A stretch of DNA of 48,320 nt from Anaerofustis sp. Lineage in GTDB: Bacteria > Bacillota > Clostridia > Eubacteriales > Anaerofustaceae. Below, piece by piece: positions 8,341 to 16,563 of the stretch (position 1 is the first letter of the stretch; the number at the start of each line of letters is the position of its first letter). The DNA lies in NCBI RefSeq assembly GCF_019420015.1, contig NZ_JAHZIA010000047.1, positions 28,268 to 76,587 on the forward strand. The letters run 5' to 3'. The notes below the pieces were generated by a model that was not told where the DNA came from, did no database searches, and was given only the letters and a program-made list of their open reading frames with translations. The translations under genes were made by a program, and so were the position numbers.

Positions 8341-8369
8341 TTGATATTTTTTTCGTTTAATCATATAAT
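8341..8369 (+). promoter_or_regulatory. Promoter of the 6S-like RNA
   Basis: TTGATA (8341-8346), a 17-base spacer and a perfect TATAAT (8364-8369). The predicted start at 8376-8377 coincides with the first base of the RNA's terminal stem. Confidence 0.7.
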
Positions 8370-8375
8370 ATATAT

Positions 8376-8539
8376 GACCTTAAAATTTTGCTATTATTTT
8401 GAACCTACACTTTTATACAGGGATATCGGGTCTTTAGGCGGCTGTCAAGCCTCTGTTAAGTGGACGGCAAAAGCTGTAAGCAGGTAACCCACCTATCTTT
8501 TTGATAGGATCAAAATCTTGGCAATTTTAAGGTTGTTTT
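8376..8539 (+). ncRNA. ssrS: Probable 6S RNA (RNA polymerase-binding regulatory RNA)
   Basis: No open frame fits this conserved-looking stretch, but it has a sigma-A promoter and an RNA fold. The first bases ACCTTAAAATT (from 8377) pair perfectly with AATTTTAAGGT (8523-8533), closing a molecule of about 160 nt. Inside, ATTTTGA pairs with TCAAAAT. A small hairpin CCTATC/GATAGG lies on the 3' side of the open centre. A long, G-rich, irregular apical arm fills the middle. A closing stem, open central bubble with a 3'-side hairpin and apical arm is the 6S RNA layout. The 3' half of the closing stem followed by TTGTTTTATTT would double as terminator. The family call is from shape and sequence impression, not from a covariance search. 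Confidence 0.65.
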
Positions 8540-8661
8540 ATTTATACGACAAAAATTATTATTTCGATTAAAATACTTAAAAATATTAAAATAAACAGCT
8601 TGTATATAAATTTGTTATGTTATAATATTTAAAAGAAAAAACAAAATTTTTAATATTACTA

Positions 8662-8689
8662 TTGACTTTTAAATTAGAATGAATATAAT
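8662..8689 (+). promoter_or_regulatory. Promoter of ferritin
   Basis: TTGACT (8662-8667), 16 bases, TATAAT (8684-8689). The expected start near 8696 gives a leader of under 30 bases. I saw no Fur-type palindrome on it. Confidence 0.55.
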
Positions 8690-8722
8690 TTAAAGTATAA
8701 ATTAACAAAGGAGATGCGAAAA

Positions 8723-9235
8723 ATGTTAAATGAAAAAGTTGCTAAATTATTAAATGATCAAATAAACAAAGAATTATATTCTGCTTATATCTATTTGGAT
8801 ATGGCAAACTTCTATGCGGACTATGGTCTTGACGGATTTGAAAACTGGTTTTATATTCAAGCCCAAGAAGAAAGAGACCATGCAATGATGATGAGAGAAT
8901 ACTTAAAAGACAACGGACATAAAATTACAAGTGAATTAATTGAAAAACCTGAATATACTTATGAAAAACCAATGGATCCATTAGTAAAAACTCTTCACCA
9001 TGAAAAAATCGTAACAGGATTAATAAATAACATCTACGATGCAGCTCATGAAGTTAAAGATTACAGAACAATGCAATTCTTAGATTGGTTTGTTAACGAA
9101 CAAATGGAAGAAGAAAAAAATGCAGAAGATAACATAAGAAAATTTGAACTATTCGGTTCAGATCCTAAAGGACTTTATTCTCTAGACCAAGAATTTTTGG
9201 CAAGAGCATATACTGCTCCTTCAACTGCTGAATAA
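8723..9235 (+). CDS. ftnA: Non-haem ferritin
   Basis: Ferritin oxidises Fe(II) and stores it as mineral inside a 24-subunit shell in the cytoplasm. The 170-residue product carries the ferroxidase ligands of bacterial FtnA: Glu17 (NKELYSAY), Glu50 and His53 (EERDHA), Glu94 and Gln127 (NEQMEEE). I place the start at the ATG at 8723. The ATG at 8714 follows the GGAG ribosome site by zero bases, while 8723 is 9 bases away and gives the normal MLNEKVAKLLNDQ N-terminus. It has its own promoter and terminator. Confidence 0.96.
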   Translation: MLNEKVAKLLNDQINKELYSAYIYLDMANFYADYGLDGFENWFYIQAQEERDHAMMMREYLKDNGHKITSELIEKPEYTYEKPMDPLVKTLHHEKIVTGLINNIYDAAHEVKDYRTMQFLDWFVNEQMEEEKNAEDNIRKFELFGSDPKGLYSLDQEFLARAYTAPSTAE

Positions 9236-9240
9236 AAATA

Positions 9241-9268
9241 AAAAACACCTATTAAGGTGTTTTTTTTA
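9241..9268 (+). terminator. Terminator of ferritin
   Basis: AAAAACACCT and AGGTGTTTTT pair around ATTA and continue into a run of eight T. Confidence 0.8.
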
Positions 9269-9282
9269 TTGCATTTTCAAAA

Positions 9283-9501
9283 TTAATTTAATTTCATAGA
9301 CAAATTAAAATAAGTTTTCTTTACTCTCAATTGAATAACCCTGAATTTGAAATATCTTTTATACATATTTATTGTATCTTCCCCGATACTGTTGTTACCA
9401 TTCTCTGCCACTTTTGTCCTTATATTTAAATACATATTATCACCTATCTTCTCCATAACATTAATAATATGATACATAAAAAATAATTTGATTTTTTTCA
9501 T
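9283..9501 (-). CDS. Small basic protein of unknown function
   Basis: A 72-residue frame starting MKKIKLFFMYHIINVMEKIG. A GAAGG ribosome site lies 7 bases before the ATG, which is the best sign that it is real. A start at 9534 is also open but has a poorer site. The product is rich in Lys, Asn and Tyr, has a mildly hydrophobic N-terminus and shows no motif I recognise. It is divergent from the XRE regulator at 9759. A small gene next to a helix-turn-helix gene may be its regulatory target, but this is only position. Confidence 0.4.
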   Translation of the reverse strand: MKKIKLFFMYHIINVMEKIGDNMYLNIRTKVAENGNNSIGEDTINMYKRYFKFRVIQLRVKKTYFNLSMKLN

Positions 9502-9708
9502 CAGTTTACCTTCTTTCCTGTTATTTATCGACATTATATAACAATCCCATGTAACAATTTGTCGAATTATAGAACTATATATACTATTTTTATAAAAATC
9601 AGTATATATTTGTATTTTTACTCACTTAATGAAATATATTGTATTTTCTTATAATTAAATGTATAATATACTCAAATATCTGTAAATAGCTAAAAATAAT
9701 TAATTAAA

Positions 9709-9740
9709 CTATAAATATCTATAAGTATATATAGTTATAT
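9709..9740 (+). promoter_or_regulatory. Tandem 10-base repeats upstream of the XRE regulator
   Basis: CTATAAATAT (9709-9718) is followed directly by CTATAAGTAT (9719-9728) and then by ATATAGTTATAT. The repeat length equals one helical turn and the array ends about 20 bases before the gene, as expected for an autoregulatory operator. The whole area is very AT-rich, so chance is possible. Confidence 0.3.
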
Positions 9741-9758
9741 AAATAAGGAATGCATATA

Positions 9759-10112
9759 ATGAAAATCAACTACAAACATATGGGAAAAATAATCAAGAAA
9801 AAAAGAAAAGATAAACACATCACACAAAAAGAACTTTCAAGCATAATAAATAAATCAGTAACTCACATAAGCAAAATCGAACAGGGAACAACGAAAGCAT
9901 CTTTGCAAACCATAATTGACATAGCAGATGCTTTAAACACCAGTGTGGATGAAATTTTGCAAAATAACGTCATGAAAACAGCAAAAATAAAATTAATAGA
10001 AGAATACGAAGATATTTTCAGAGGATGTAATTTCGAAGAACAAAGATTCTTAATAGAAAACCTAAAATTTACTAAATATCAATTAAAAGATATGCAAAAC
10101 AGTTTCAAATAA
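9759..10112 (+). CDS. XRE-family helix-turn-helix transcriptional regulator
   Basis: A 117-residue DNA-binding protein. Residues about 8-62 form a Cro/C1-type HTH: MGKIIKKKRKDKHITQKELS, then VTHISKIEQGTTKAS and LQTIIDIADALNTSVDEIL. The C-terminal 50 residues are charged and helical, without a known sensor domain. The listed ATG at 9750 is on top of the AAGGA ribosome site; the ATG at 9759 is 8 bases away and is preferred. It resembles small stand-alone regulators. The divergent small gene at 9283-9501 and the tandem repeats upstream are its likeliest targets. Confidence 0.85.
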   Translation: MKINYKHMGKIIKKKRKDKHITQKELSSIINKSVTHISKIEQGTTKASLQTIIDIADALNTSVDEILQNNVMKTAKIKLIEEYEDIFRGCNFEEQRFLIENLKFTKYQLKDMQNSFK

Positions 10113-10147
10113 AAAAGATACGGATAAATATCCGTATCTTTTTTTAT
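10113..10147. terminator. Bidirectional terminator between the XRE regulator and the phosphoesterase
   Basis: AAAAGATACGGATA and TATCCGTATCTTTT flank a 2-3 base centre, with a T run on each strand. It serves both convergent genes and overlaps the phosphoesterase stop. Confidence 0.75.
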
Positions 10148-11022
10148 TCACTTCTTAATGTTATCAAATTAATTTCAAAAGGATTAAAAGCTCTGAAATT
10201 CACAGTATCATTTCCAAGCCCGGCGCTTACTATCATACTTGTATCATTTATTTTATACAACCCGTGATAATACTTTGGAAACCATTCTTGATCGGGAGAT
10301 AACACTCCTCCTTTAAAAGGAATTCGAACAATACCTCCATGAACATGTCCGGACAAAATCAAATCCACACCGCTTTTTTCATAAACATCAAAATATAAAG
10401 GATTATGTGTAAGAAGTATATTGAATTTATCAGCTTCAAAAGTTTCCTTATTTATGGTTTTTGAAAAGTTCTTTTGAGTGTATTTGATATTGGACTCTTT
10501 TAACGCCGTTTTTGTGGAATAATAAACCAAATCCACATTAAGTCCATATAAATTTATATAAGAGCTTCCCTTTTTTATATTAACTTTCTTGTTTTTTACT
10601 ACCGTAACGCCTAACTCTTTAAGCCTTGACATATACTTATCGTATACACTTACATTATTATAATTTACGAGTTGTTCGTGATTGCCGTCAATATAATATA
10701 TAGGATAATTTGAAGATAACTTTTTCGCTAAATCTATAAAAACATTCCCCTCATCATCCATCGAGTTCATCATATCCCCCGTACAGACAATTATATCAGG
10801 ATCTATCTTATCAATTTTTTTTAACAATTTATCATTGTTATTACCAAAACTTCTGGAATGAAGATCGGATAATTGAAGAATTTTATAACCGTCAAAGCTA
10901 CTGTCTATTTTACTTGACACAATTTCTTTTTTATCAACTATAAATAAAGAGGTATTTTCAAAATAAAGATATACAAAAGTCAACAATAAAAATATCAAAA
11001 AACAAATTTTAAATTTTCGCAA
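10144..11022 (-). CDS. Membrane-anchored calcineurin-like metallophosphoesterase (YkuE-type)
   Basis: A 292-residue hydrolase anchored by one N-terminal hydrophobic segment (ICFLIFLLLTFVYLYF), with the catalytic part probably outside the cell. The two-metal site is complete: Asp53 and His55 (LSDLHSRS), Asp83 (CTGDMM), Asn114-His115 (DGNHEQ), a histidine in LLTHNP, and the terminal pair in SGHVHGG. This is the family that includes lipid and UDP-sugar phosphoesterases such as YkuE; the substrate here is unknown. The start codon is TTG, not ATG: AGGAGG lies six bases before TTG at 11022 and no ATG fits. It converges on the XRE regulator and shares its terminator. Confidence 0.9.
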   Translation of the reverse strand: MRKFKICFLIFLLLTFVYLYFENTSLFIVDKKEIVSSKIDSSFDGYKILQLSDLHSRSFGNNNDKLLKKIDKIDPDIIVCTGDMMNSMDDEGNVFIDLAKKLSSNYPIYYIDGNHEQLVNYNNVSVYDKYMSRLKELGVTVVKNKKVNIKKGSSYINLYGLNVDLVYYSTKTALKESNIKYTQKNFSKTINKETFEADKFNILLTHNPLYFDVYEKSGVDLILSGHVHGGIVRIPFKGGVLSPDQEWFPKYYHGLYKINDTSMIVSAGLGNDTVNFRAFNPFEINLITLRSE

Positions 11023-11202
11023 TCAAAACCTCCTTAAAATTATACAGTGTATCAGTTATTATAACACAATATATTTTATTACAAAGGGGAAAATAGTATT
11101 TTTAATAATTAAATTTATATGATATAATATAAAACGATTTGATAAAGATAATAAAATACTATCACGTAATTTTTAAAATATATTATAACGGAAAGGAAAA
11201 AC

Positions 11203-11991
11203 ATGAAAAAAGAGGATTTAAAAAATATCGAATTGTTCGTTCTCGATATGGACGGAACGATATACCTAAGCTCAACATTAATAGACGGATCTCTTGAATT
11301 TATAGAACATTTAAAAAAACATAAAAAAAATATTCTTTTCTTCACCAATAATTCTTCCAGAACAGGTGAAACTTATGTAAAAAGATTGAATGATATGGGC
11401 TTTGATGTAAAAGATAATGAAGTTATGACTTCTGGAGATGTCACAATAAAATATTTAAACACAAATCATAAAAATCAAAAAGTCTATCTTGTCGCAACGG
11501 ATAAGGTAACACAAAGCTTTAAAAATTCAGGAATAAATTTAACAAAAGAAAATCCGGACATAGTGGTTATGACCTTTGATACATCCCTTACATACGAAAA
11601 ATTGGATAAAGCATGCCATTATATAAGAAACGGCGCAATATTTCTTGCAACACATCTGGATATAAATTGCCCGACAATAAACGGATTTATGCCGGACTGC
11701 GGAGCAATGTGTGAATTAATTACAAAATCTACCGGTGTAAAACCTAAATATATAGGTAAACCGTTTAAAGAAACCGTCGATATGATTGTGGAACATACCG
11801 GAATAGATAAGAAAAAAATTGCATTCATAGGAGACAGAATTTATACAGACGTTGCTACCGGAGTAAACAACGGAGCAAAAGGTATTTTAGTTCTAAGCGG
11901 AGAAACCAAGGAAGAAGACATTCCTAAATTTGATACCAAACCGGATTTAATATTCAACAAAGCATACGATATGATACCTTATATAAAATAA
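11203..11991 (+). CDS. HAD-superfamily subclass IIA phosphatase (NagD-like)
   Basis: A 262-residue phosphatase of the NagD/p-nitrophenylphosphatase group. Motif I is LDMDGTI with nucleophile Asp15 and Asp17. Motif II is FFTNNSSRT. The C2-type cap lies in the middle (CPTINGFMPDCGAM). Motif III/IV reads IGKPFKE followed by IAFIGDRIYTDVATGVNNGAKGI. Enzymes of this group act on small sugar or nucleotide monophosphates. GGAAAGGA precedes the ATG, and a terminator follows directly. Flanking genes run the other way, so it is a single-gene unit. Confidence 0.92.
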   Translation: MKKEDLKNIELFVLDMDGTIYLSSTLIDGSLEFIEHLKKHKKNILFFTNNSSRTGETYVKRLNDMGFDVKDNEVMTSGDVTIKYLNTNHKNQKVYLVATDKVTQSFKNSGINLTKENPDIVVMTFDTSLTYEKLDKACHYIRNGAIFLATHLDINCPTINGFMPDCGAMCELITKSTGVKPKYIGKPFKETVDMIVEHTGIDKKKIAFIGDRIYTDVATGVNNGAKGILVLSGETKEEDIPKFDTKPDLIFNKAYDMIPYIK

Positions 11992-12003
11992 AATTTTACC
12001 GTA

Positions 12004-12028
12004 AAAAGAGTGTTGCCACTCTTTTTTT
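12004..12028 (+). terminator. Terminator of the HAD phosphatase
   Basis: AAAAGAGTG and CACTCTTTT pair around TTGC, followed by T. It lies 12 bases after the stop. Confidence 0.8.
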
Positions 12029-12044
12029 AATATAAAATTTAATT

Positions 12045-12455
12045 CTATATATCTATCCCCTTCAACAACATTTCATGAAATTCCGGCGCATTCTTTTTTA
12101 AATTAATAATCTTGTTATTAAAAAGAAAACAATGATTGCTGCTTCCTGTATTGACAATCTCATCCGTACTTTTATTTTTTATAACATAATCAAGTTCCAG
12201 CCTAATTCCGTTATACTTTTTTATCTTTACAGAAATCGAAACAACATCATCAAAACAAACCATATTTTTATACTCGCTGCTGACGCTTAATACAGGAGAA
12301 ACAATCCCCTTTTCTTCCATTTTTTTGTAACTTATACCCAATTTTTCCATAAAGTATATTCTGGCATCCTCATACCATCTTATATAATTTGAATGGTGTA
12401 TAATCCCCATTTTATCCGTTTCATAGTATCTTGCTTTATATTCATAATCCTTCAT
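12045..12455 (-). CDS. Acyl-CoA thioesterase, hotdog fold (YbgC/4HBT family)
   Basis: A 136-residue hotdog-fold thioesterase. The family signature is visible at residues 10-31 (YYETDKMGIIHHSNYI, then RWYEDAR), with Asp14 as the expected catalytic residue. It would cleave an acyl-CoA or acyl-ACP thioester; the acyl group is unknown. The frame extends two codons further to a TTG, but the ATG at 12455 is better spaced from AGAGG and gives the usual N-terminus. It lies downstream of the small membrane protein at 12535, behind a terminator. Confidence 0.9.
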   Translation of the reverse strand: MKDYEYKARYYETDKMGIIHHSNYIRWYEDARIYFMEKLGISYKKMEEKGIVSPVLSVSSEYKNMVCFDDVVSISVKIKKYNGIRLELDYVIKNKSTDEIVNTGSSNHCFLFNNKIINLKKNAPEFHEMLLKGIDI

Positions 12456-12507
12456 AAACAAACCTCTTTTTTATTTGTATAAACATATAATAACACAACA
12501 TAAAAAA

Positions 12508-12532
12508 TAAAAAAACACTGTATAAAACAGTG
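12508..12532 (-). terminator. Terminator after the small membrane protein
   Basis: On the minus strand CACTGT and ACAGTG pair around TTTATA... and run into seven T, starting three bases after the stop codon. Confidence 0.65.
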
Positions 12533-12534
12533 CA

Positions 12535-12876
12535 TTAATCAACAGTATCATTATTGTCATTTTCCACAAAGGTTATTTTCCCGTCTTTAATTTCAGCTAT
12601 ATCCCTACCCTCTATGATCTGTTCATATTTTTGTTCTTCCTTTAAAGTCACATCCAAAAGCGGAATATCCATTATACTTTCAACATCAAACTTTTTTCTT
12701 GAAAGATAAAAAAACAATTGACCTATAAAAAAACATACCAAAGCATAGAATATAAGCACAAATAATAATATAGGACTGGTTTCATTTAATAATATATTTT
12801 TAACAGCAAAGAAAATTGATACAAATATTGCAAAAGATTCAAAAGAAAAACATATTCCAAGTATCAAGCTAATCAT
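12535..12876 (-). CDS. Small membrane protein of unknown function
   Basis: A 113-residue product with two hydrophobic segments (about residues 3-25 and 36-58) and an acidic cytoplasmic-looking tail ending ENDNNDTVD. I recognise no family. The start at 12876 follows AGGAGG by five bases, and a terminator follows the stop, so it is very likely a real single gene. The N-terminal helices joined by a short loop and the long polar C-terminus suggest a membrane adaptor or modulator, but there is no evidence for a partner. Confidence 0.65.
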   Translation of the reverse strand: MISLILGICFSFESFAIFVSIFFAVKNILLNETSPILLFVLIFYALVCFFIGQLFFYLSRKKFDVESIMDIPLLDVTLKEEQKYEQIIEGRDIAEIKDGKITFVENDNNDTVD

Positions 12877-12988
12877 TACATCCTCCTCATATAAATGATA
12901 TTATAACACAAAATTCGACATATTTCATACACTTATAAAAAACATAACCCTCTTAATATATTATAAACATAAAATTTTCAAAAAATAC

Positions 12989-13017
12989 TTTACAAAAAGG
13001 TAATTACCTGTTATTAT
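12989..13017 (+). promoter_or_regulatory. Promoter of the DeoC-like gene with a palindromic operator in the spacer
   Basis: The -35 TTTACA (12989-12994) and -10 TATTAT (13012-13017) are 17 bases apart. The spacer holds the perfect palindrome AGGTAATTACCT (12998-13009), placed where a repressor would block polymerase. A second small dyad, GATGTTTAACATC (13036-13048), touches the ribosome site. Confidence 0.55.
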
Positions 13018-13059
13018 AAAAACATAAAAGATAATGATGTTTAACATCGGAGGTTAAGA

Positions 13060-13752
13060 ATGAAAAAAGAATTGGATTTGAAAAATATCAACAGAATGAT
13101 TGATGTAAGCACGGTTAGAACGGATATCGTCATGGATGAAGTAGAAGAAATGATTGATACAGTAATTAAGTACAATTGTATCTGTGCTTCACCTATGCCA
13201 TGGGTTACAAAATACACAATCGACAGATTAAAAGACTACCCTGATATAGTAACAACAGGGGTTGTAAGTTTCCCAAGCGGAGCTGCAACAACTGCCAACA
13301 AAATCATCGAAGCCAAAGAAAATATTAAAATGGGATGTCAAGAACTTGACATGGTAAGTAATGTAAGTGCTCTAAAATCAGGTAAATATGATTATTTCGT
13401 AGACGATATAAAAGCCGTTGTTGACGCTGCAGACGGAGTACCAGTAAAAGCTATTATAGAAATTTGCTATCTAAGCGATGATGAAATAAGAAAAGCAAGT
13501 GAACTTTGCGTTAAAGCAGGTGTTACATATGTAAAAACAGGTACAGGTTGGGGACCAAAACCTACTACAGTAGATACAGTAAGAATTATAAAAGAAACTA
13601 TAGGAGATGATGCTTTAATAAAAGCTGCCGGTGGCGTAAAAGATTTAGATACCCTTGTGGCAATGCTTGAAGTGGGATGCAACAGATTCGGACTTGGTGT
13701 AAGAACTGCCGGAACCATCCTCGAAGAAGCAAAAGAAAGATTCGGAGAATAA
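13060..13752 (+). CDS. DeoC-family aldolase (deoxyribose-phosphate aldolase-like, divergent subgroup)
   Basis: A 230-residue class I aldolase of the DeoC fold. The Schiff-base lysine is Lys159 (TYVKTGTGW) and the proton-relay residues are Asp97 (CQELDMVSN) and Lys188 (LIKAAGGV), matching E. coli DeoC residues 167, 102 and 201. Several otherwise conserved stretches differ. The N-terminal IDHTLL is DVSTVRTD here, the ASVCVNP strand is ICASPMPWV, and KTSTGF is KTGTGW. It may therefore use a related sugar phosphate rather than deoxyribose 5-phosphate. No pdp, deoB or nucleoside transporter is adjacent. Its nearest metabolic neighbours are a RuBisCO-like protein and a SorC-family regulator. GGAGG precedes the ATG. 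Confidence 0.88.
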   Translation: MKKELDLKNINRMIDVSTVRTDIVMDEVEEMIDTVIKYNCICASPMPWVTKYTIDRLKDYPDIVTTGVVSFPSGAATTANKIIEAKENIKMGCQELDMVSNVSALKSGKYDYFVDDIKAVVDAADGVPVKAIIEICYLSDDEIRKASELCVKAGVTYVKTGTGWGPKPTTVDTVRIIKETIGDDALIKAAGGVKDLDTLVAMLEVGCNRFGLGVRTAGTILEEAKERFGE

Positions 13753-13817
13753 AATAGATTCATTATTTCTATTTTATTATACAGCCATTATAAGTGGCAA
13801 AAGAAGTTATGGTATTG

Positions 13818-13944
13818 TATAATTAATTATGAGCGACTGTTTAAATAAAAAAACATTTTATCAATCCGGAATTATACCGTTACCCAAGGATTAAATTATC
13901 ATATTTAATTATACGAAAAGCCGCCAATATAATCGGCGGCTTTT
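13818..13944 (+). ncRNA. Candidate small RNA or long 3' UTR ending in a strong terminator
   Basis: Between the DeoC-like gene and the RLP there is a perfect TATAAT (13818-13823) with only a weak -35 (TGGCAA, 17 bases upstream). About 90 bases later comes a strong terminator. The stretch between has no open frame with a ribosome site. It could be an independent RNA of about 115 nt starting near 13830, or merely the distal 3' UTR of the aldolase gene. Confidence 0.3.
13916..13944 (+). terminator. Strong intrinsic terminator
   Basis: AAAAGCCGCC and GGCGGCTTTT pair perfectly around a 9-base loop. It is GC-rich for this genome and ends in T4. Its A/T flanks allow some function on both strands. 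Confidence 0.75.
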
Positions 13945-14000
13945 ATAATTCTTAACTGATAAAAATAAAGTTTATCCATATTATAATATTTATAAATAAT

Positions 14001-14029
14001 AAAAAGCACTCAATGTAAGAGTGCTTTTT
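14001..14029 (-). terminator. Terminator of the RuBisCO-like gene
   Basis: AAAAAGCACTC pairs with GAGTGCTTTTT around a 7-base loop, about 18 bases after the RLP stop on the minus strand. Confidence 0.75.
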
Positions 14030-14046
14030 ATCGTGTTATTTAAAAA

Positions 14047-15378
<1,332 letters not shown>

Positions 15379-15409
15379 AATTTTGTTCCTCCTAAATCTT
15401 TCTATGTCT

Positions 15410-15536
15410 ATAGTATATTCCCTATAATATATATTCACAATACAGAAAATTTTTGCGTTAGAGTGAAAGTTTTTGCACTAACAATATTAAAATTTATTAA
15501 GCTTTTCTTGAATTATTTGTCGTTAATTTCTATAAT
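15410..15536. promoter_or_regulatory. Divergent promoter region of RLP and SorC regulator with phased direct repeats
   Basis: For sorC (plus strand) TTGAAT (15508-15513), 17 bases, TATAAT (15531-15536). For the RLP (minus strand) a TTGTGA and a TATACT lie 17 bases apart at roughly 15410-15440. Between the two promoters, ATTTTTGCGTTA (15449-15460) and GTTTTTGCACTA (15469-15480) are direct repeats exactly 20 bases apart, about two helical turns. They lie upstream of the RLP -35, where an activator or repressor of the SorC family could bind. Confidence 0.55.
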
Positions 15537-15565
15537 TATTATATACAACAGTTAAAGGAGCAAAT

Positions 15566-16537
15566 ATGGATCCAAAAATTTACAGACAATCCAACTCTTT
15601 AATGATGAGAACTACCTTTTTGTATTATGAAAAAGGCCTTTCTCAAAGTAAAATAGCAAAAAAACTCAACATTTCGGTTTCTACCGTATCAAGGCTTTTA
15701 AACAATGCAAAAAAAGAAAAGATGATATCCTTCGTTGTGGATGAAAGAGTACTTGAAGTTGCCGATTTGGAAGACATTTTAAAAGAAAAATTTAACCTAA
15801 AAGATGTAATCATAGCAAGGTGGATGGAAAAGAAATTTGAACCCGATAAAGAAGATATAAAAAAACTTGTCGCCTTTGAAGGCGCTCAATACATACAAAG
15901 AATCATAAAAGATAACGATATTTTGGGTATCACCTTCGGAAGAACAATATATCATATGATAAATTCTTTTAATCCATGTAAAAAAACAGAAACGCAATTT
16001 GTAACACTACATGGCAGTATAGGAAAAATACATAAAGATTTTAATGTAGATACTCTGACAGAAAGAATGGCAATGTCTTTTGGCGGGAAAAACTATACCA
16101 TAAAAGCACCGGGGCATGCAAACAGTGAATATGAAGCAAAAATGATGATAAACAGAATAGACAACAATGAAGTATTCGATAAGTTCAAACATGTAAACAT
16201 ATCAGTTTCGGGAATAGGCTCTTTTTATCCTGAACGGGTTTCTTATTTATACAGTAAAAATTATTTTTCAAAAGAAGAACTAAAAGAATTGGAAAAGGAA
16301 AATGTATATGCCGATGTAGGACTAAGGCTTATAGATAAACAAGGCAATGAATGCAATACATCCTTAAAAAACAGAACCATCGGAATTTCATATGAAGACT
16401 TAAAGAAAATACCCACAAAAATAATCATGGTAAGCGGTGAATATAAAAAATACAGTGTAAAGGCAGCAATTGACGGAGGACTTGCCGATGTACTGATCAT
16501 AGATTATAATTTGGCAAAAAGTTTAATGCAAATGTAA
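15566..16537 (+). CDS. SorC/DeoR-type sugar-phosphate-responsive transcriptional regulator
   Basis: A 323-residue regulator of the SorC family, whose members include B. subtilis DeoR and CggR and sense phosphorylated sugars. The N-terminal helix-turn-helix covers about residues 23-55 (SQSKIAKKLNISVSTVSRLL). The rest is the sugar-phosphate isomerase-like effector domain, with the family's ILGITFGRTIYHMI and VSGIGSF elements and a terminal GGLADVLIIDYNLAKSL. AAAGGAG precedes the ATG. It is divergent from the RLP, sharing a 187-base control region with phased repeats. I infer that it controls the RLP and perhaps the DeoC-like gene; the effector is unknown. Confidence 0.9.
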   Translation: MDPKIYRQSNSLMMRTTFLYYEKGLSQSKIAKKLNISVSTVSRLLNNAKKEKMISFVVDERVLEVADLEDILKEKFNLKDVIIARWMEKKFEPDKEDIKKLVAFEGAQYIQRIIKDNDILGITFGRTIYHMINSFNPCKKTETQFVTLHGSIGKIHKDFNVDTLTERMAMSFGGKNYTIKAPGHANSEYEAKMMINRIDNNEVFDKFKHVNISVSGIGSFYPERVSYLYSKNYFSKEELKELEKENVYADVGLRLIDKQGNECNTSLKNRTIGISYEDLKKIPTKIIMVSGEYKKYSVKAAIDGGLADVLIIDYNLAKSLMQM

Positions 16538-16563
16538 AAGACTGCATACCGCAGTCTTTTTTT
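16536..16563 (+). terminator. Terminator of the SorC regulator
   Basis: AAAAGACTGC and GCAGTCTTTT around ATACC, followed by T. It overlaps the stop end of the convergent patatin gene. Confidence 0.75.

Noticed and set aside
13467..13763. 98-residue minus-strand frame over the DeoC-like gene
   Set aside because: Shadow of the aldolase; no ribosome site and no recognisable protein.
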